The notes: a model not told the origin generated them from the sequence alone. A DNA stretch of 64,000 nucleotides from Cristatella mucedo (GCA_009760855.2 WPIO01000014.1:516001-580000); one strand, 5' to 3'; positions 22,890 through 35,524 are shown, counted from the first letter of the stretch. Made by a program: numbers and translations.

Positions 22890-25690
22890 TCGTTGTTCTC
22901 GTAGTGTCAGCAAGCATAAGTGCACAAAAGACAATTCACAGGGAGACTGTGAATACTGTTTGGAGTAGGAGCGTTTTAGCTTCTGTTTAGTTGTTATCGA
23001 GTTACCGGAAAGTCGCGACCTGAGTAGGGGCTGAGTTTCCGGCTTTAGGAGCATACGAACAAGAGACGTGGTCTCTAAAGGCTCTGAGGTTTGTTCAAGA
23101 GCTAAACGGATTGAGTTTGTAGAATGCCAAGGCATGACAGTGTAGTACATACCTTCGATAGGTAGACGGGAGAGCCAGGGAAGAAAGAGAGAGACAAGTG
23201 CGATTTAACAAATCTTGTGAAGTCGATGCGTTGCTTGATTGGGATCCAGTGCAGGTCGATGAAAAGTGGGGTAATTCGGCACCTGCAAAGCTTACGACAA
23301 ACAGGCTTCGCTGCAGAGTTTTGCCTCTACTATAAGCGTGGGATTGCAAATGCCAGAATACCTGCAAGCAGTGAATTACAGAAGTCGAGAAGGGCTGTCA
23401 CAAATAAATGGAACAATTTGGATGTGTTTCACTGTCTGATCAGGTACACGTGTCTTCTATGTTACATAGCTGCAAGTAGGCATTCTAGACTGCAGAGCTG
23501 ATGTGGTAGTCTTGAGAATTGTTTCTCTGAAATAGCGCATCCCAATATTGTGCAAATTCTACAGGAGATATGCTTTCAGAGTCCATTTTAAGGGAACGTT
23601 TTCCAATTTCCTAGTCAAACGAAGTTTGCACACACTAGTAAGCTGGTTTTATGGTCGTTGAATTTGAGAAATTGTATTTCCGTCCATGTGCGGACGCTAG
23701 GAATACATGCAGCGAGAGAGTTACAAGAGCTGGAAGACTATTGGAAGACTATTAGCAATCAAAGGTTGGGTACAGCTGTCTGTACCCGGAAAAGAATTGA
23801 AAGCCAATATGGTAATTGGAGATTACATCGACAAGAGGGGGTGCATAAATTGTGAAAAGAAGTGGACCAAGCGCGGAGCCCTGAGGTACCCCGTACTTCA
23901 GTTTCATCTTGGATAACTTTTACCCTTGATTTAAATGCTCTACAGTCTCCCACGGAGATAGAGCCTAAGCAATTGCGTCACACTTGCATCGCATAATGGC
24001 CCCAGTGATGCTCAGGCGAGAAGAGAGGCACTCGAGAACAACTGGACGTTTAATTGCCTCAAACGCTGCCAAAGATAAAGGAACGCAATTAAGGACCCAA
24101 GTTTGCATTCCTGAGAAGGTCATTATACACCCGAAGCAATGCTGACGATGTGTAGTGATTAACTCAGAAGTATGACTGGAGCTTACTTGCCAGGTTTTAT
24201 GTTTTGATTCAAGATTGTAGCTGGTCTTTTAGCTTAGTCGTTCTAGTGTCTTAGATATTTAACGGTAGTAGGTATACTGGGCGGAAGTTGAATAACCATC
24301 ATGGGCTAGTGATGCTTTCTTAATTAGTGGCCTAAAAACTGCCTTTTTGAAAGGTCCAAGGACAAGACTAGGACAAGACGAGTGAGGCTAAAGACATGTT
24401 TATAATATTAGTTATGCCCGGCAAGAGCAGATCTATGCCTCGTAGAAGTAGGACAGTGATTACAAGGTCCATAGTGCTTGTGGTATTCTTTGACTGGATC
24501 TAGAGATTAGTCTGGGAATATGGTTGAGTGGGTAAGTAGTCTTCGTAGACTGGTAGATTGACTCAAAGATTCTGTCACCAGTCGGAAGCTTGTTTGGAGA
24601 GGAGTCCAGTGGCCAGTGCTACCACCTGAGGGATGGACTCTCTGATCTTGTCTATATAATGTAATGTAATGTAATGTATTTCCATCTGTAACTCCACAAA
24701 GCCATGAAGACTATGCGGATGTTACACAGGAGAGTTTTGCATTTCGCACTCACAGCCTGAGTGCGGCTGACGGTACGCATTCGGTAGCCAACAGACTCTA
24801 TCTTGCTGACAAGGAGCTAGAAAGGGAGCCTGCAAGATCGCCATATTGATCACTAGGTAAAGTGTTAACCAGGGTGCAGTTAAGGAGATGGTTGACGGTC
24901 AACATCTGCATTTTATGATTGAACATCTGAGTATCGAAAAATTTTCCATGAAAGCCAGACTCAGCCTCTGCAAGGATAAACTGATAGGACCTATACTAGT
25001 CCCTGTATGCCTGTCAATGGACAATCTGTCTTGATATTTTGTTCGGTTTCTCAAGTGTGCGCTTAGTAGCCCTAGCTATTCTAATGTCTTCGGTAAACAA
25101 ATATGCATCCGGGCGAAGGCGTACAAATATCTTACTCAGGGGTGCAACCTTTCAAGACCATCGGCTTGCGTCGTGTTGTAAGATTGCGCTAGCTGGGGAA
25201 TTTCGGTAGAATGACCAAGAACACAGAATCAAAATGAGATAAGAAATATCTGGAGTGAAGGGAGACTTTGTTCTTGGGGGCGATAGATTACTGCCACCAT
25301 TTGACAGCTCGCTGGTGGAGGGACTCAAAAAAGAAGATTCGAAAGAACGAGGGACGTTATACGGTTTGAAATTGAGAGAGGAGCGTGCAGCAAAGTAAAC
25401 TCCTCCACCAGTTTTGATCGGTCTTGGGTATAAAAAAGAGAAGCCCGTCGGGGTTGCGTCAGTTATATAGTAGGCTTGCTAGTCGATTTCAGCCAGACCT
25501 CGGTCAAGCAAAAAGATCAAAGGTATTGTCAAGAGCCGTGTCACTTACTGTTGGGAGGTTGGGGGTTATTGCACATTGAACGAATGCTCTGCAAGCAAAC
25601 TGCAGGATTGGCCGTCTGCCGGATGACCACTACGTAATAGTTATTCACAGCAGGCGTCTGTAGGCTTTATCAAGCTGCTCTTGGTTCGCT
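22890..25690 (-). mobile_element. LINE-A long copy, split by a LINE-B tail
   Basis: The minus strand contains a 3' UTR (22890-22980), C-terminal part (23095-23510), RT (about 23650-24420), linker (24420-24655 and 24797-25180) and endonuclease part (25200-25650). All frames are broken; motifs such as LNSLAA and the NYRPVS-like region are recognisable only in pieces. The hairpin and tail are absent. Confidence 0.75.
24656..24796 (-). mobile_element. LINE-B 3'-end insertion (141 bp) with TSD
   Basis: Begins with the (AATGT)n tail complement and includes CCATCTGTAACTCCACAAAG, ending at GTAGCCAACAGAC. TCTAT occurs at 24651-24655 and again at 24797-24801, the expected duplication, and the flanking LINE-A sequence resumes. 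Confidence 0.8.
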
Positions 25691-25983
25691 TCGAATGTGC
25701 AGTGAAAGACTTGTCTGGCAGTAGTCTCCCGTTGGCCAAGACGACGGGTCATGCCATCCAAAACGATTGATTGGCTAGCGCCAATCAGCATGTATAGGCT
25801 ATGGGAGACTTGAGATGCGGACCTCCGTCTATCGTGGTTACTCTGACGGACCCAAAGGCCTCCTGTAGATTTTGGATATGAAGTGTTTTTTTTTAATTGC
25901 CCAAAATAGCACCATTCGCAAATATAATGCTTTTCAAAGCGAAAAGGAAGGACGTTATACTGCTCGGCGTTTCCTAGTTATAA
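25691..25983. other. Unassigned spacer
   Basis: Nothing recognised. Confidence 0.4.
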
Positions 25984-26372
25984 ATGATAATAATAATATG
26001 CATTTGCATAGTGTCTTCAGAGAACTGGGTCTCTTTTTAGGCACCTTACAGATGCTGCTTAGTAAGCATTACTACATGATTTGTTTTAACATCCGCAAGC
26101 AGCCGGTATGGTCTAAGCAGGTACATGCACACGAAGAACAAATCACGAAAACCCATCAAATACTGTAATAAATAGGTGCGTTTGAAGCTTCTTTTTTAAA
26201 TGTCGTCATGTCGGGGGACATTGTGGCATGCGTCGGTTGTGAGTTCCAGGCTATGGGAACATAGGAACTAAAGGCGTAGTCTCCCACGGTTTTGAGGTTC
26301 GCACGAGGTATTGCTAAACGATTCGAGTCAGAACAGCAGGTTGTACGACTCTACACCTGGTGGGGAAGCAGT
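25984..26372 (-). mobile_element. LINE-A 3' fragment
   Basis: An AATAATAATATGCATTTG tail, mutated hairpin (about 26010-26046), 3' UTR and the start of the C-terminal region, truncated at about 26372. Confidence 0.8.
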
Positions 26373-26376
26373 TTTG

Positions 26377-27235
26377 ATAATAATAATAATAATAGTAATA
26401 CATTTGATAAAACGCCCTCAGAGAACCTTATCGCTTTCTAGGCGCTTTACAGTTGCTGCAAAGGAAACACGATCGAATTGTTAGTGGTATCATCCTCAAT
26501 AAACAACAAGAATAGCATGGCTAGGGGTGACATGCATAGGGTTAGCATGCAAGCATGGTTAGTAGCAGCATGCACAGTGTCAGGTTGGCTAAAGCCAGAG
26601 AATGAAGAGACCTATAAGTGAGTGAAAAAACTTTGAATTCGGTGCACTGCTTGATTTCGAGCCAGTGCACGTCAGCAAGAAGTAGTATGGTGTGCCTATT
26701 GCTACGCTCACGACAGACGAACCTGGCTGCAGAGTTTTGTACCAACTGTAAGCGCCTGAGTGCACACGACGGTAGGCCAGCAAGCAGTGAGTTACAGAAG
26801 TCAAGGCTGGATGTCACAAATGCATGGACCAATTTAGATTTAGTATCCTTGTCTACGTAAGACCAAATTTTGTCAATGTTGTGTAGCTGAAAGTAGGCTG
26901 AATTGACTGTGGAGCTGATGAGGTTGTCTAATGGAAGGTCACTTTGGATCCGGACAGCTAGATTTACGTTGAGATTCAACAGGAGATATGCTGGAGATAT
27001 GGAGATATGAGAGAGCCGAATTTGAGTTGCGGCTTTTCTAATTTATGAATCAAACTTGGTTTGCCTATAACTAGTAAGTTAGTTTTGTCTCCATTCAACT
27101 TAAGAAAGTTTGCAACAATCCATGTGTGCATGTCATCAATACATGCAGCAAGGGTGTGTAGAGAATTCGACGTGCTCGAGGGCTGGAGGGATCATAGCAA
27201 AGGTACAACTGAAAATATTCAAGGTGTGGCACTGG
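26377..27235 (-). mobile_element. LINE-A 3' part with internal deletion
   Basis: (AAT)n tail, hairpin (about 26414-26448), UTR, then at about 26583 a jump that skips the last coding segment. The frame 26979-26542 reads SDLPLDNLISSTVNSAYFQL, then LDFCNSLLAGLPSCALRRLQ. It abuts the previous copy in the same orientation. Confidence 0.85.
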
Positions 27236-28615
27236 CTCGCAGATTCCCTTGTATTTATTAACGCTGGGCGATGCGATTACTTCCTGGCTGACAAAAGGGG
27301 CTACAGCAACCGGATAGCCAGACACTCTAATCGGTTCGACACTAAAAATGTTAAATTAATATTAATAGTAATTAATTAATTAATTAATGCTACATAAATG
27401 GGCGTAAACTCGCGCCGCAGGCGTGCATGCGAGCCACCGAGTTCGTGCGGTCGCATCGGTGATTAGCAGGGTTGGGTTGGGGGCGAGTGGACTACGGGAC
27501 CTGGCAGGCGTCCAAGCACTGGCGGGCGCTCCGTTCCGATGCGCTCCAGGAAATGCCGCTAGTGGGTGGTCAGCAACAGGGGAAGGGGCGATTCCAAGGG
27601 TCGACCTCGCGCGTACGAGCAGTTCTGTGGCCAAGCGCTGAGTACATTGCCAGAGCACCTGCCCGCTGCCCAACTGCGCCAGCTGCTTCGTAGAATCGCC
27701 AGGCCCAGCACCCACAATACAGGCTGTGGCGGGAAAATGCATGGTGGCCGAGTGGGTCCGACCCCAGAAATTTTTGGTTACAAAATCGCATCTATAGAGG
27801 CAGCAGGTAGAAGTCGGTGCAAAGTAGCCTCGCCGGCGATGAGCTGTCGTTTCGCAGGCCAGACATTCTTTGATCGAACGTCGCTCTATAAATGTTAATA
27901 ATTATTACTAATGCGTATGCACGATCTTCACGTAGGTACACTTTATTCAACTTTAAAACTAAAGGCCGTGCATATAAGCGTCTAGCTGTGTAAAGGCGCA
28001 GCCGCAGCCGCTGCCACCGGCAGAGCGCTGCTAAACAGAGTGACTGGTAGACCAGGATCGGCACTTCATTGCTATCCGATCCACTGATTGATAATCTCTT
28101 CGGCGTTAAAAAATACCATTAAATAACGTGTTTTACCTAATCGGATTTGATTCGCCGACCTTAACAAACGCCCAGAAATGAGTTCATGCCAGAGTTTAGA
28201 TCAGCCGAGTGACCTCGGCTAAGTTTATATCTCCTTTGGAATGACCTGAATGGAGGGGTGCAGTCTACCTACGCGCGACAAATCTCATGACAAGCATCCA
28301 CTCGCGACATGTAGCGGGGGAGGGGGTTCAATTTGTAAATTAAAGACCGTGCTTATAACCGTATAGCTGCACAAAGGCACACCAGCACTTACCCGAAGAC
28401 TGTCGCTAAGCTGAAGTATCCCGCTTAGGCTCTTGATTTTCATTTTTCCCGCCGAGGAATATCTGCACAATGCTTAAATGCATAATTAAAAACCTCGTTG
28501 ATCTCAAGCCTGCTCAGCACTACTTCATAATTCAACGTTGCAGTGCTTGTTGTGCAATTAAAGCTAGGAGATCGAATGCTGCAGCTACGCGTGCAACGTT
28601 AGTAAATTAGCTCGC
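27236..28615. other. Unassigned region with a local two-copy repeat
   Basis: No gene is supported. Positions 27948-28003 and 28329-28385 are related (AAACTAAAGGCCGTGCATAT versus AAATTAAAGACCGTGCTTAT, both followed by a TAGCTG and AAAGGC block), suggesting an unnamed repeat. Confidence 0.4.
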
Positions 28616-28760
28616 CTATTTTTGACCGGACACTCGTGACGATTGCGCCGGCAACGGGTATTACTAGAAACGGGGTGGAGCCAAGGGGGAGTGGCAGGGG
28701 GCCTAGTCTGCCCTCTTGGCTGCAAAGGAGCAGCCCTCCCCGATAGCTATGATCGCGAGC
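28616..28760. repeat. Direct repeat, copy 1
   Basis: Shares with 28882-29026 the blocks GGACACTCGTGACGATTGCG, GGGTATTACT, GGAGCCAAG and GCAAAGGAGCAGC followed by GATAGCTAT. The copies are moderately diverged. Confidence 0.7.
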
Positions 28761-28881
28761 ATTTTGCTTCAGTTGATTTTAAATACTCGCTGTTAGCACC
28801 TCGAGTGCTCGGGGCGGCGGGTGCTAATCTAGCCGTGCAGCTCCTCCAGGGCGAGTCACAAGTCAAGTCGCAGCGAGCGGC

Positions 28882-29026
28882 GATAAAGTTTTTGACTGGA
28901 CACCCGTGACGATCGCACTGGCAGGGTATTACTATAAACAGGCGAGGAGCCAAGAGAAGTGGCCGGAGGCAGCTGCCCCCCTCCCGTCTGCAAAGGAGCA
29001 GCTCTCAGTGATAGCTATTGTAGGAG
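28882..29026. repeat. Direct repeat, copy 2
   Basis: Second copy of the 28616-28760 unit, 266 bp downstream and in the same orientation. Confidence 0.7.
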
Positions 29027-29030
29027 TTGA

Positions 29031-30285
29031 TTCGACAGCGAGACGCATTTAGGTCCCAAAAATACCGCAAGCTAAAAGCTACCGTACTGACAGAAGACAC
29101 GAGCGCACGAGTTGGCCGACCAATGTGCTACACTAACCAGAATGCTAGGCAAGCGCAAGAAAAGCAAGCAGCAGCAGCAGCAGCACCAGCAGCAGAGGGT
29201 TTCAAGCGAATTAACGAGATAGATGAACCCGAAGAAAGGCCACCAATAGCCGGCTCCCAGAGAATAACAGCAGCCCGAGTTTGCGGGTGCAGCTTAAGTA
29301 GCTCAATCTAGAGACCGAACCTTTAAGAGAGAAACGAGAGACCTTGACCTTGGTTGTGTTCCTGCGGCTGCTCAGCTAGCAGTTCGTACCTCGTTGAGCT
29401 GTAGGGGTCCGTAGCTCCGGACCGTAGCTTCGGACCATAGCCAGTGATGCCGCGGGAACACCATAGTGTCTGCCGCTACGCGATTCCGAGGGTTCGTTTA
29501 GTTCCAGCCGGTAGGGCCGCTTTTCGCACAGCATAGCAAGGCACTTGGCCTGTCGCCCCCTACTGATCGGCCCACGGTAAGCGGCCAGTTTCGGCACCCA
29601 GGTTGTGGGCTGGGTGTGATTTAGCTGCCAGTTCCAGTTCCGAATTTCACAGTATCCCAGCAGAGCACCACGAAAGGGGGCCGCGTCAGACGCTTTTGTG
29701 GCTACATGTCTAGTCTGGCAGCGCGGCGCCACCAACCGCGCACCACCATCAGCGCACCTTGCTAACACCTCGGGGACCCTGTGGGGCTAGGCCAGCCATG
29801 TCTGGAGTTGTCCCCACTTGTCTGGCACTCAGAGGAGAGCGCGTAGCAGCGGTCGCGAAACGACAGCGGTAGCAGTGGCCAGCGCGCCAGCTTCATTCCG
29901 TGCGATGCAAGTGATCCTGTTGAGACAGCAACCTCGAAACTTGCGTAGGGAAATATATTCAGACTCGTCACTGAAGAACGTCGGAAAGAAGCTCTCCGTT
30001 CTTGCAGTCATGCTGGCGAGGGCAGAGGGCCGGCGAGCCGAAGCCTGCCGAAGCCGAGGACTACTTCCACGACCCCTCACGTTTTTGTATGTAACAGTCA
30101 TCCGATGTGCCTCTAACGCACAGGGTACAACGGCGCTCATTGCTTGCTCTACTTGTTTTCCAAAATATACATTCTTACTCACGCCGATGAAACCGCCGAG
30201 CACAGAGGCTGGTTCAAGACCCAGCTAAAACACTTTAGTCTGTAAGAAATGGTGGTACGCTCTTTATATCATGATTGGAAGTTAT
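29031..30285. other. Unassigned spacer with stop-poor frames
   Basis: Minus-strand frames of 124-130 codons exist at 29376-29768 and 29829-30203, but the second starts with GTG and neither has a recognisable motif. A good donor (GTGAGTAAG, about 30185-30177 minus) and an acceptor (TTTCTTACAG) frame a 57-base piece near 30186-30242; this is too short to call. Confidence 0.3.
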
Positions 30286-30890
30286 TTCGGATAGGTAGGC
30301 TGGAGCATAAAAATGAGGGGACCTAAAAGTGAGTGTCATAACCTTGAAGTCGATAGGCCGCTTGATAAGGAGTCAGTACTTGCCGGGAGAAGTAGCTTAC
30401 AGAAATCGAGGGAGGATGTAACACATGATTATACCATTTTGGATATAGTTTCCTTCTCTAAGAAAGTCCGAATTTTAGCTATGTTATGCAGTTGAAAGAA
30501 GGCAGACTTGACTGTGGATCTAATGTGGTCGTCTAGTGAAAGGTCACTTTAGAACAGGAAACTTGGATTATGTGCATAATCAACCGGAGATATGCTGATA
30601 GAGGATTTTGAGTGATAATCTCTCCATTTTCTGAGTGACACTTTGTTTTTCCATAAAAAGCAAGTTGGGTTTGTTGCCATTTAATTGAAAAATTTTGCTT
30701 TCACCCGTATGGGGATGTCTGCAATACATGCAGCAAGTGTGCTTAGAGAATTTGACGCGCTAGATGGCTGGGAGGGATAAAAGCATAGGTAAAACTGAGT
30801 GTCATCTGCATAGAAGTGAAAGCCTAGATTGCACTTGGCGATCATATCGAGAAAAGAGAGAGAGAGCGCGAGAGTATAAACTGTGAAAAG
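30286..30890 (-). mobile_element. LINE-A internal fragment, 3' truncated
   Basis: Matches the family from the C-terminal region back to the RT. Near 30830 the minus strand reads LGFHFYADDTQFYLCFYPSQ. A deletion near 30395-30410 removes part of the thumb. The 3' UTR and tail are missing. Confidence 0.8.
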
Positions 30891-30904
30891 AATCATATGT
30901 CGCG

Positions 30905-31120
30905 ACATTTTCTGATTTGAAGACATGAAGCAGATCTTAAAAACTCACTTTTTCCTTATTGTATATATTCTTTTGAATTCACCTTGTAGTGCTTATGCGC
31001 ATCGCCATTTTGCTCTTTATCATTGAGCCATGTTTGCATGCTTCTTTTACCGCATATGTAAAGTCCCTAAAATGAGATTGAGTTCACTGAGGGCGCTATA
31101 TAAATATATTATCATTATTT
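30905..31120 (+). mobile_element. Diverged LINE 3' end with hairpin
   Basis: TCTTAAAAACTCACTTTTTC, a UTR, then GTCCCTAAAATGAGATTGAG and TTCACTGAGGGCGCTATATA with an ATTATCATTATT tail. It is a related but distinct subfamily of the LINE-A tail. Confidence 0.6.
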
Positions 31121-31599
31121 TTGTCTTATTCTGTTGAGAAAAAAATGTCCGTAATGGTGACGACTGGTGAGCTCATCACACACTTTGTCCATGCACGCAT
31201 GTCGCTCATTGTCTAACAAAAGACTTGTGATTTACTCAGCCTGTGTCAGCATTGGCATTTCTTACCCCTATATTTATAAATCCTGGCTATAAACATAAAA
31301 AAAATACTCGATATTAGTGAAAGCTCGGCGGCTTGTGTTTACGGGACCGATTCACTTATGAACGGTAAAGTCGAAGAGAAGTTGGTTGACTATAATAAGC
31401 TTACAAATTTGAGCGGGATCGATGGAGCAAATGAGTCTAAAATCAGCGACAAGACTTTGAAGTTAACGTGCTGCTTGATTTCCACTTCAGGAGTAGATGG
31501 AAAAGACGTTAAATGAAGTTCACTACGTAGTACGTATACATCTCAGTAAGCATCTCAGTAAGCATTATAATGACAGTCGATCCTAGCAAAGGCCAAGTT
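31121..31599. other. Unassigned AT-rich spacer
   Basis: Nothing recognised. Confidence 0.5.
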
Positions 31600-32020
31600 T
31601 AGCTTATGCAAAAATATTGTTGAATGACAGATGCACAATCCGGAAATGCTCATGTCAACCGTAAACCATCCCTTTAACCACTCCCAGGTTAGCTCCTTAC
31701 CTAGTGATCCTTGTGGTGACATAGCCGATCGCTTCTCTAGCTTCTTTGTCAGCAAGATAGACACGATCAGACAGTCCATCCCTAAGCTAACAGCATCCCA
31801 TCTGGACTCACGTCTCTCAATGCCATCAACACCAGACTTGTGTCTCTCAATTCCGCGTACTATCACAATGTCTACATTCAGGGAGGCCACGAATGACCTT
31901 ATACTGAAATTCATCTCCCAGTCTCAGAAAACTACCACACCTCCAGATACCATTCCGGTAGGACTGGTATCCACCGTCCTACCTCTACGATGCATAGACC
32001 TGCTGCTGCCATCTTAAATA
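31600..32020 (+). mobile_element. LINE-A linker fragment (between endonuclease and RT)
   Basis: The frame 31631-32017 reads DIADRFSSFFVSKIDTIRQS, then LPLRCIDLLLPS, matching the minus-strand linker of the 6.5-10.5 kb copy. It is an internal fragment without either end. Confidence 0.8.
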
Positions 32021-32139
32021 ACACAATAAATATTTTCCTGGCTAGCCTCACCTCATTTCCATATAACTTTCAAAAAAGCTGTTGTTATGCCAATAATGAC
32101 AAAAATCCTTAGTTTTTTTTTAGGTACTGTTTACCAAGG

Positions 32140-32865
32140 TGGCTTGCAAGTAGCTCAAATGGCTCTTAGGTCAGTCTCGGCTAGATTATTTGTATTACCT
32201 TTTGGCTGGGCTACCGAAAAAAGTCACTAAACCATTACCGCTGGCGATGAATGTTGCTGCAAGTCTAGTTAACAAATCCCAGAAGTTTGACCGTGCATCT
32301 TCTTTGCTGAAAGTACCGCGATGGCTTCCACTTGATCAACAAATATGGAGTAACGCTCTTACGCTGACCCACAAGGCCCGCCACGGCTTGGCTCCTTCAT
32401 ACCTAGCTGAACTACTGCACCAGTTTAAGACTCCTTGCGCCCTCAGTTCCTCTATGGAAACCGATTAGCAGTTCCATTCCACCGCCTAAAGACCGTCAGT
32501 GACAGAACTTTTTGCTCTGCAGGTCCCCGACTTTGGAACTCACTTCAGCAAATCTTACGTAATGACTCCTTCTCTCCAGCTGCTGACTGTGGCTCATCCT
32601 TTAAAGCCATACTACTACGCTACTCACCACCTCACCTACCGCCCCCACTCAGCATTGCTTTGCTGTGCTATTTTTCTCTTTTTTTGCGTGCGTTGGTCTG
32701 TTGATTGCCAAATGCTCACCGAAAGCAGCCTAGGCTGTGAGTGCGCTGTAGAAAGCACTCGTGCGTGGCTCCCACGTGGTCTGTGTGGCTTTGCTGAGTC
32801 ACAGACGGAGATACATTACATTGCAGAGTTACAGACGGAGATGCATTATATTGCATTATAGCAAA
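32140..32865 (+). mobile_element. LINE-B 3' part, diverged
   Basis: The frame 32190-32468 reads LTHKARHGLAPSYLAELLHQ and continues frame-shifted at 32435 with LKTVSDRTFCSAGPRLWNSL. The end carries a partly duplicated GAGTTACAGACGGAGAT followed by CATTATATTGCATTATA. Confidence 0.85.
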
Positions 32866-33400
32866 CAATTCGGATCGGGAAGCATGTTTATTTGCAAATA
32901 TTGCAAGACATATGCTGGCCCAGCCAATTTCGAGCCTTAGACTTCACAGTTTCAGCGCGACGCTCAATTTTCCCACGATGCTCACCAAGTTGGTTTTATC
33001 GCCCATAAATCCGTGATAGTTTTCTCTTCCTCCCTCCGCACATTTGGATGCAAGATCGGAGGCCATTGGAGGTGTACAAGTACCCGGCGGTGTCTAGTTT
33101 GACCGTTTGGTCGGTTGAGGACAGTTAGTGCACGCAATCGCTCCGCTGCACCGCTAATCTGGCGGCGCTGCTATGCTAATGAATTTTATTTATCTATTTC
33201 TTTATAATGTACGTAGTATGTAATTTAATGTAGTATGCATTGCAAACGCTATCACTATTGATATGCCTCGCGACGAGTCTTTAAAGACAAAATGAAATAC
33301 GAAACCCAAATGAAACGAAAGCCGTACGCGGAAAGCTAGAGAGTCGCTGCTTATTCGCCACCGCGTCATGTTTGTTGTTCTTTTCGGCACATTACCTCCA
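32866..33400. other. Unassigned spacer
   Basis: Nothing recognised. Confidence 0.5.
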
Positions 33401-35080
33401 CTTGAAGGTCGCATGGCGCGAGCGATGCAGATACTCCTTATCGAGGAGCTCCAGGCAGAGCCATGCTACGAACGGCGAGGAGCGAAGCCGGAAGTGGCTC
33501 GATAAACTGCAGCTATCCCACGGCGATGGCGGCGGCGGCGGCTTCGCCAGCGAGCAGCGGCCCGAGTCGCTACTAGATTGCTCGTTAAAAATTTGTATTT
33601 ATTTCGAATGGTGACACAAAGAACGCAATAAATAAACCGACCGACCAGTGCAAACTATCTCGCCGCGATATCGATGCCCACACTTTGAATCGAGCGCGCG
33701 ACATTTGGAAATATGAAAACACACGACGGCGGCCGCGGCGGCTCTCCGATCCGAGACGTCACGTCGCCTCCACCGATGCTGTCAGAAGGGAAAGAGTTCG
33801 CTTAGCAGGTCATCCGCTGGCCGAGCCGCGCCCCGCCGCCCCCCCAGCAGCGGCAGCTGGCGCCGCGCTCGCCGCCGCCGCTTGCTGCTGCTGCTGTGGC
33901 GGCGGCGTGGGCGGCGGCGGCGGCGGCGTCCTCGCCGAGCCCGCGTTGGCCGAGTCGGCGGCGGAGGCTTGTCGCTGGCGGCCGCCGCCGCCGCCGAGCG
34001 CCGCTTCCCTGCGGCTCGATGCGGCCGCGGCGGCGCACTCTGGCGAGTTGAACGAAGTGATGGGCGCGGCGGCGCTGGGCCGGTTTCGGTCCGACGAGCG
34101 GCAGAACGGGATGCCGGTGGCGGTGCGATAGCACGAGCCCTCGACCGCAATCTCCTGAAACGCAGGAGGCCGCGCGCGGCGAGCATGAGCGGCTCGTCGC
34201 ACCGATGCGTGCGGCGACCGGCGCGGCGCCAGATGCAGCGGCCGCGACGGCGACCGTCGCGCCTCGGGCGGGCGGTCGGCGCCGCGCCGCGCCGGTGGAG
34301 GCGGAAGTGTCTCGCTCGGACTCGCTCAGGGAAGCCGCCGCCGCCGCGGAGTACCGTCGCACCTGCTAGAGCGGGCCGCGCCTAAAGCTTCGAGCGGCCG
34401 CCCCAAATGCCCGCACATTGGCTCGCGGGCGCCGACCTGCGCGCGCGCCGCGGCTCGAATCGGGCTCACGCGGCGTGCGCACGCGGAAGCGCGGCCAGCT
34501 TCGGCTCGCGCCGGCGTCGGCTGTGGGCGCCTCTTCGACGCACACGTTCGAGACGCGGCGCCAGAATGAGCCAGAATGAGCCAGAATGAGCTGGCTGCGC
34601 AGCCGCGAGCTCGGCCGCCGGTCTAGCGCGCACGCTTCAACCACGACGCAGAGATGGACGTAAGAATCTCGGGAGCGTCCCGGTCCGAGATAATCCCCGT
34701 ATGCGAATGCCTTTGCCGCTGACGCGGTGCCGCCGCCCGCCCCGCCCCCACCCCACTTTTCAGCCCAGCGAAACCTCTAAATTAACGCTGGCCGCCGCGG
34801 TCGATGAACGTGGCTCCGCAAATGTGCAACGCTGTCAGTTTGGACGGGCTCGTCTATAGAAAAGTTGGCGGAGGCGAAGGCGGAGGGATACACGTAGCGG
34901 CCGAGATAGCTTAACTAAAGCAATAGGCAGAAACCTCGTCCTTCATAGATCAACACGGACTTAATAGGTGTAATAGGCAGGCTAGCTCAGATAGTTGGTA
35001 GAGATAATTGGCCATGCACAGCTTAGGCTAACAGAGACGATCTCTCAGACCGGAATAGCCGAAGGGGTAAATGATGCGGG
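33400..35080. other. CpG-rich block, left part
   Basis: Very GC- and CpG-rich with long open frames on both strands (Ala-, Gly- and Arg-rich), as expected from base composition alone. A decamer CCAGAATGAG occurs three times in tandem at 34563-34592. Possibly a promoter or 5' exon region, but no exon can be called. Confidence 0.4.
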
Positions 35081-35088
35081 ATAGAAAC

Positions 35089-35093
<5 letters not shown>

Positions 35094-35173
<80 letters not shown>
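35094..35173. repeat. (GA)n microsatellite
   Basis: Forty GA units. Confidence 0.97.
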
Positions 35174-35177
<4 letters not shown>

Positions 35178-35230
35178 TAGTGAGTGGTAAAGAGATTTAG
35201 ACAAGCGCAGAACAGCGCAAGAGAGGCGAA

Positions 35231-35524
35231 TACAGACGCAGACAGACGCAGACAGACGCAGACAGACGCAGACAGACGCAGACAGACGCAGACAGACGCA
35301 GACAGACGCAGACAGACAGAGACAGACAGACGCAGACAGACGCAGACAGACGCAGACAGACGCAGACAGACGCAGACAGACGCAGACAGACGCAGACAGA
35401 CGCAGACAGACGCAGACAGACGCAGACAGACGCAGACAGACGCAGACAGACGCAGACAGACGCAGACAGACGCAGACAGACGCAGACAGACGCAGACAGA
35501 CGCAGACAGACGCAGACAGACGCA
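35231..35524. repeat. Decamer tandem array (GACAGACGCA)n
   Basis: About 29 copies of a 10-bp unit with one phase slip at about 35311-35330. Because 30 bp equals three units, all frames stay open; the resulting peptides are not genes. Confidence 0.97.

Noticed and set aside
30186-30242. 57-base minus-strand micro-exon
   Set aside because: Good acceptor and donor, but too short to support alone, and the plus strand reads like a LINE C-terminus.
33685-34385. Ala/Arg-rich frames of 130-186 codons
   Set aside because: Open in several frames on both strands because CpG-rich DNA has few stops; no motif or splice support.
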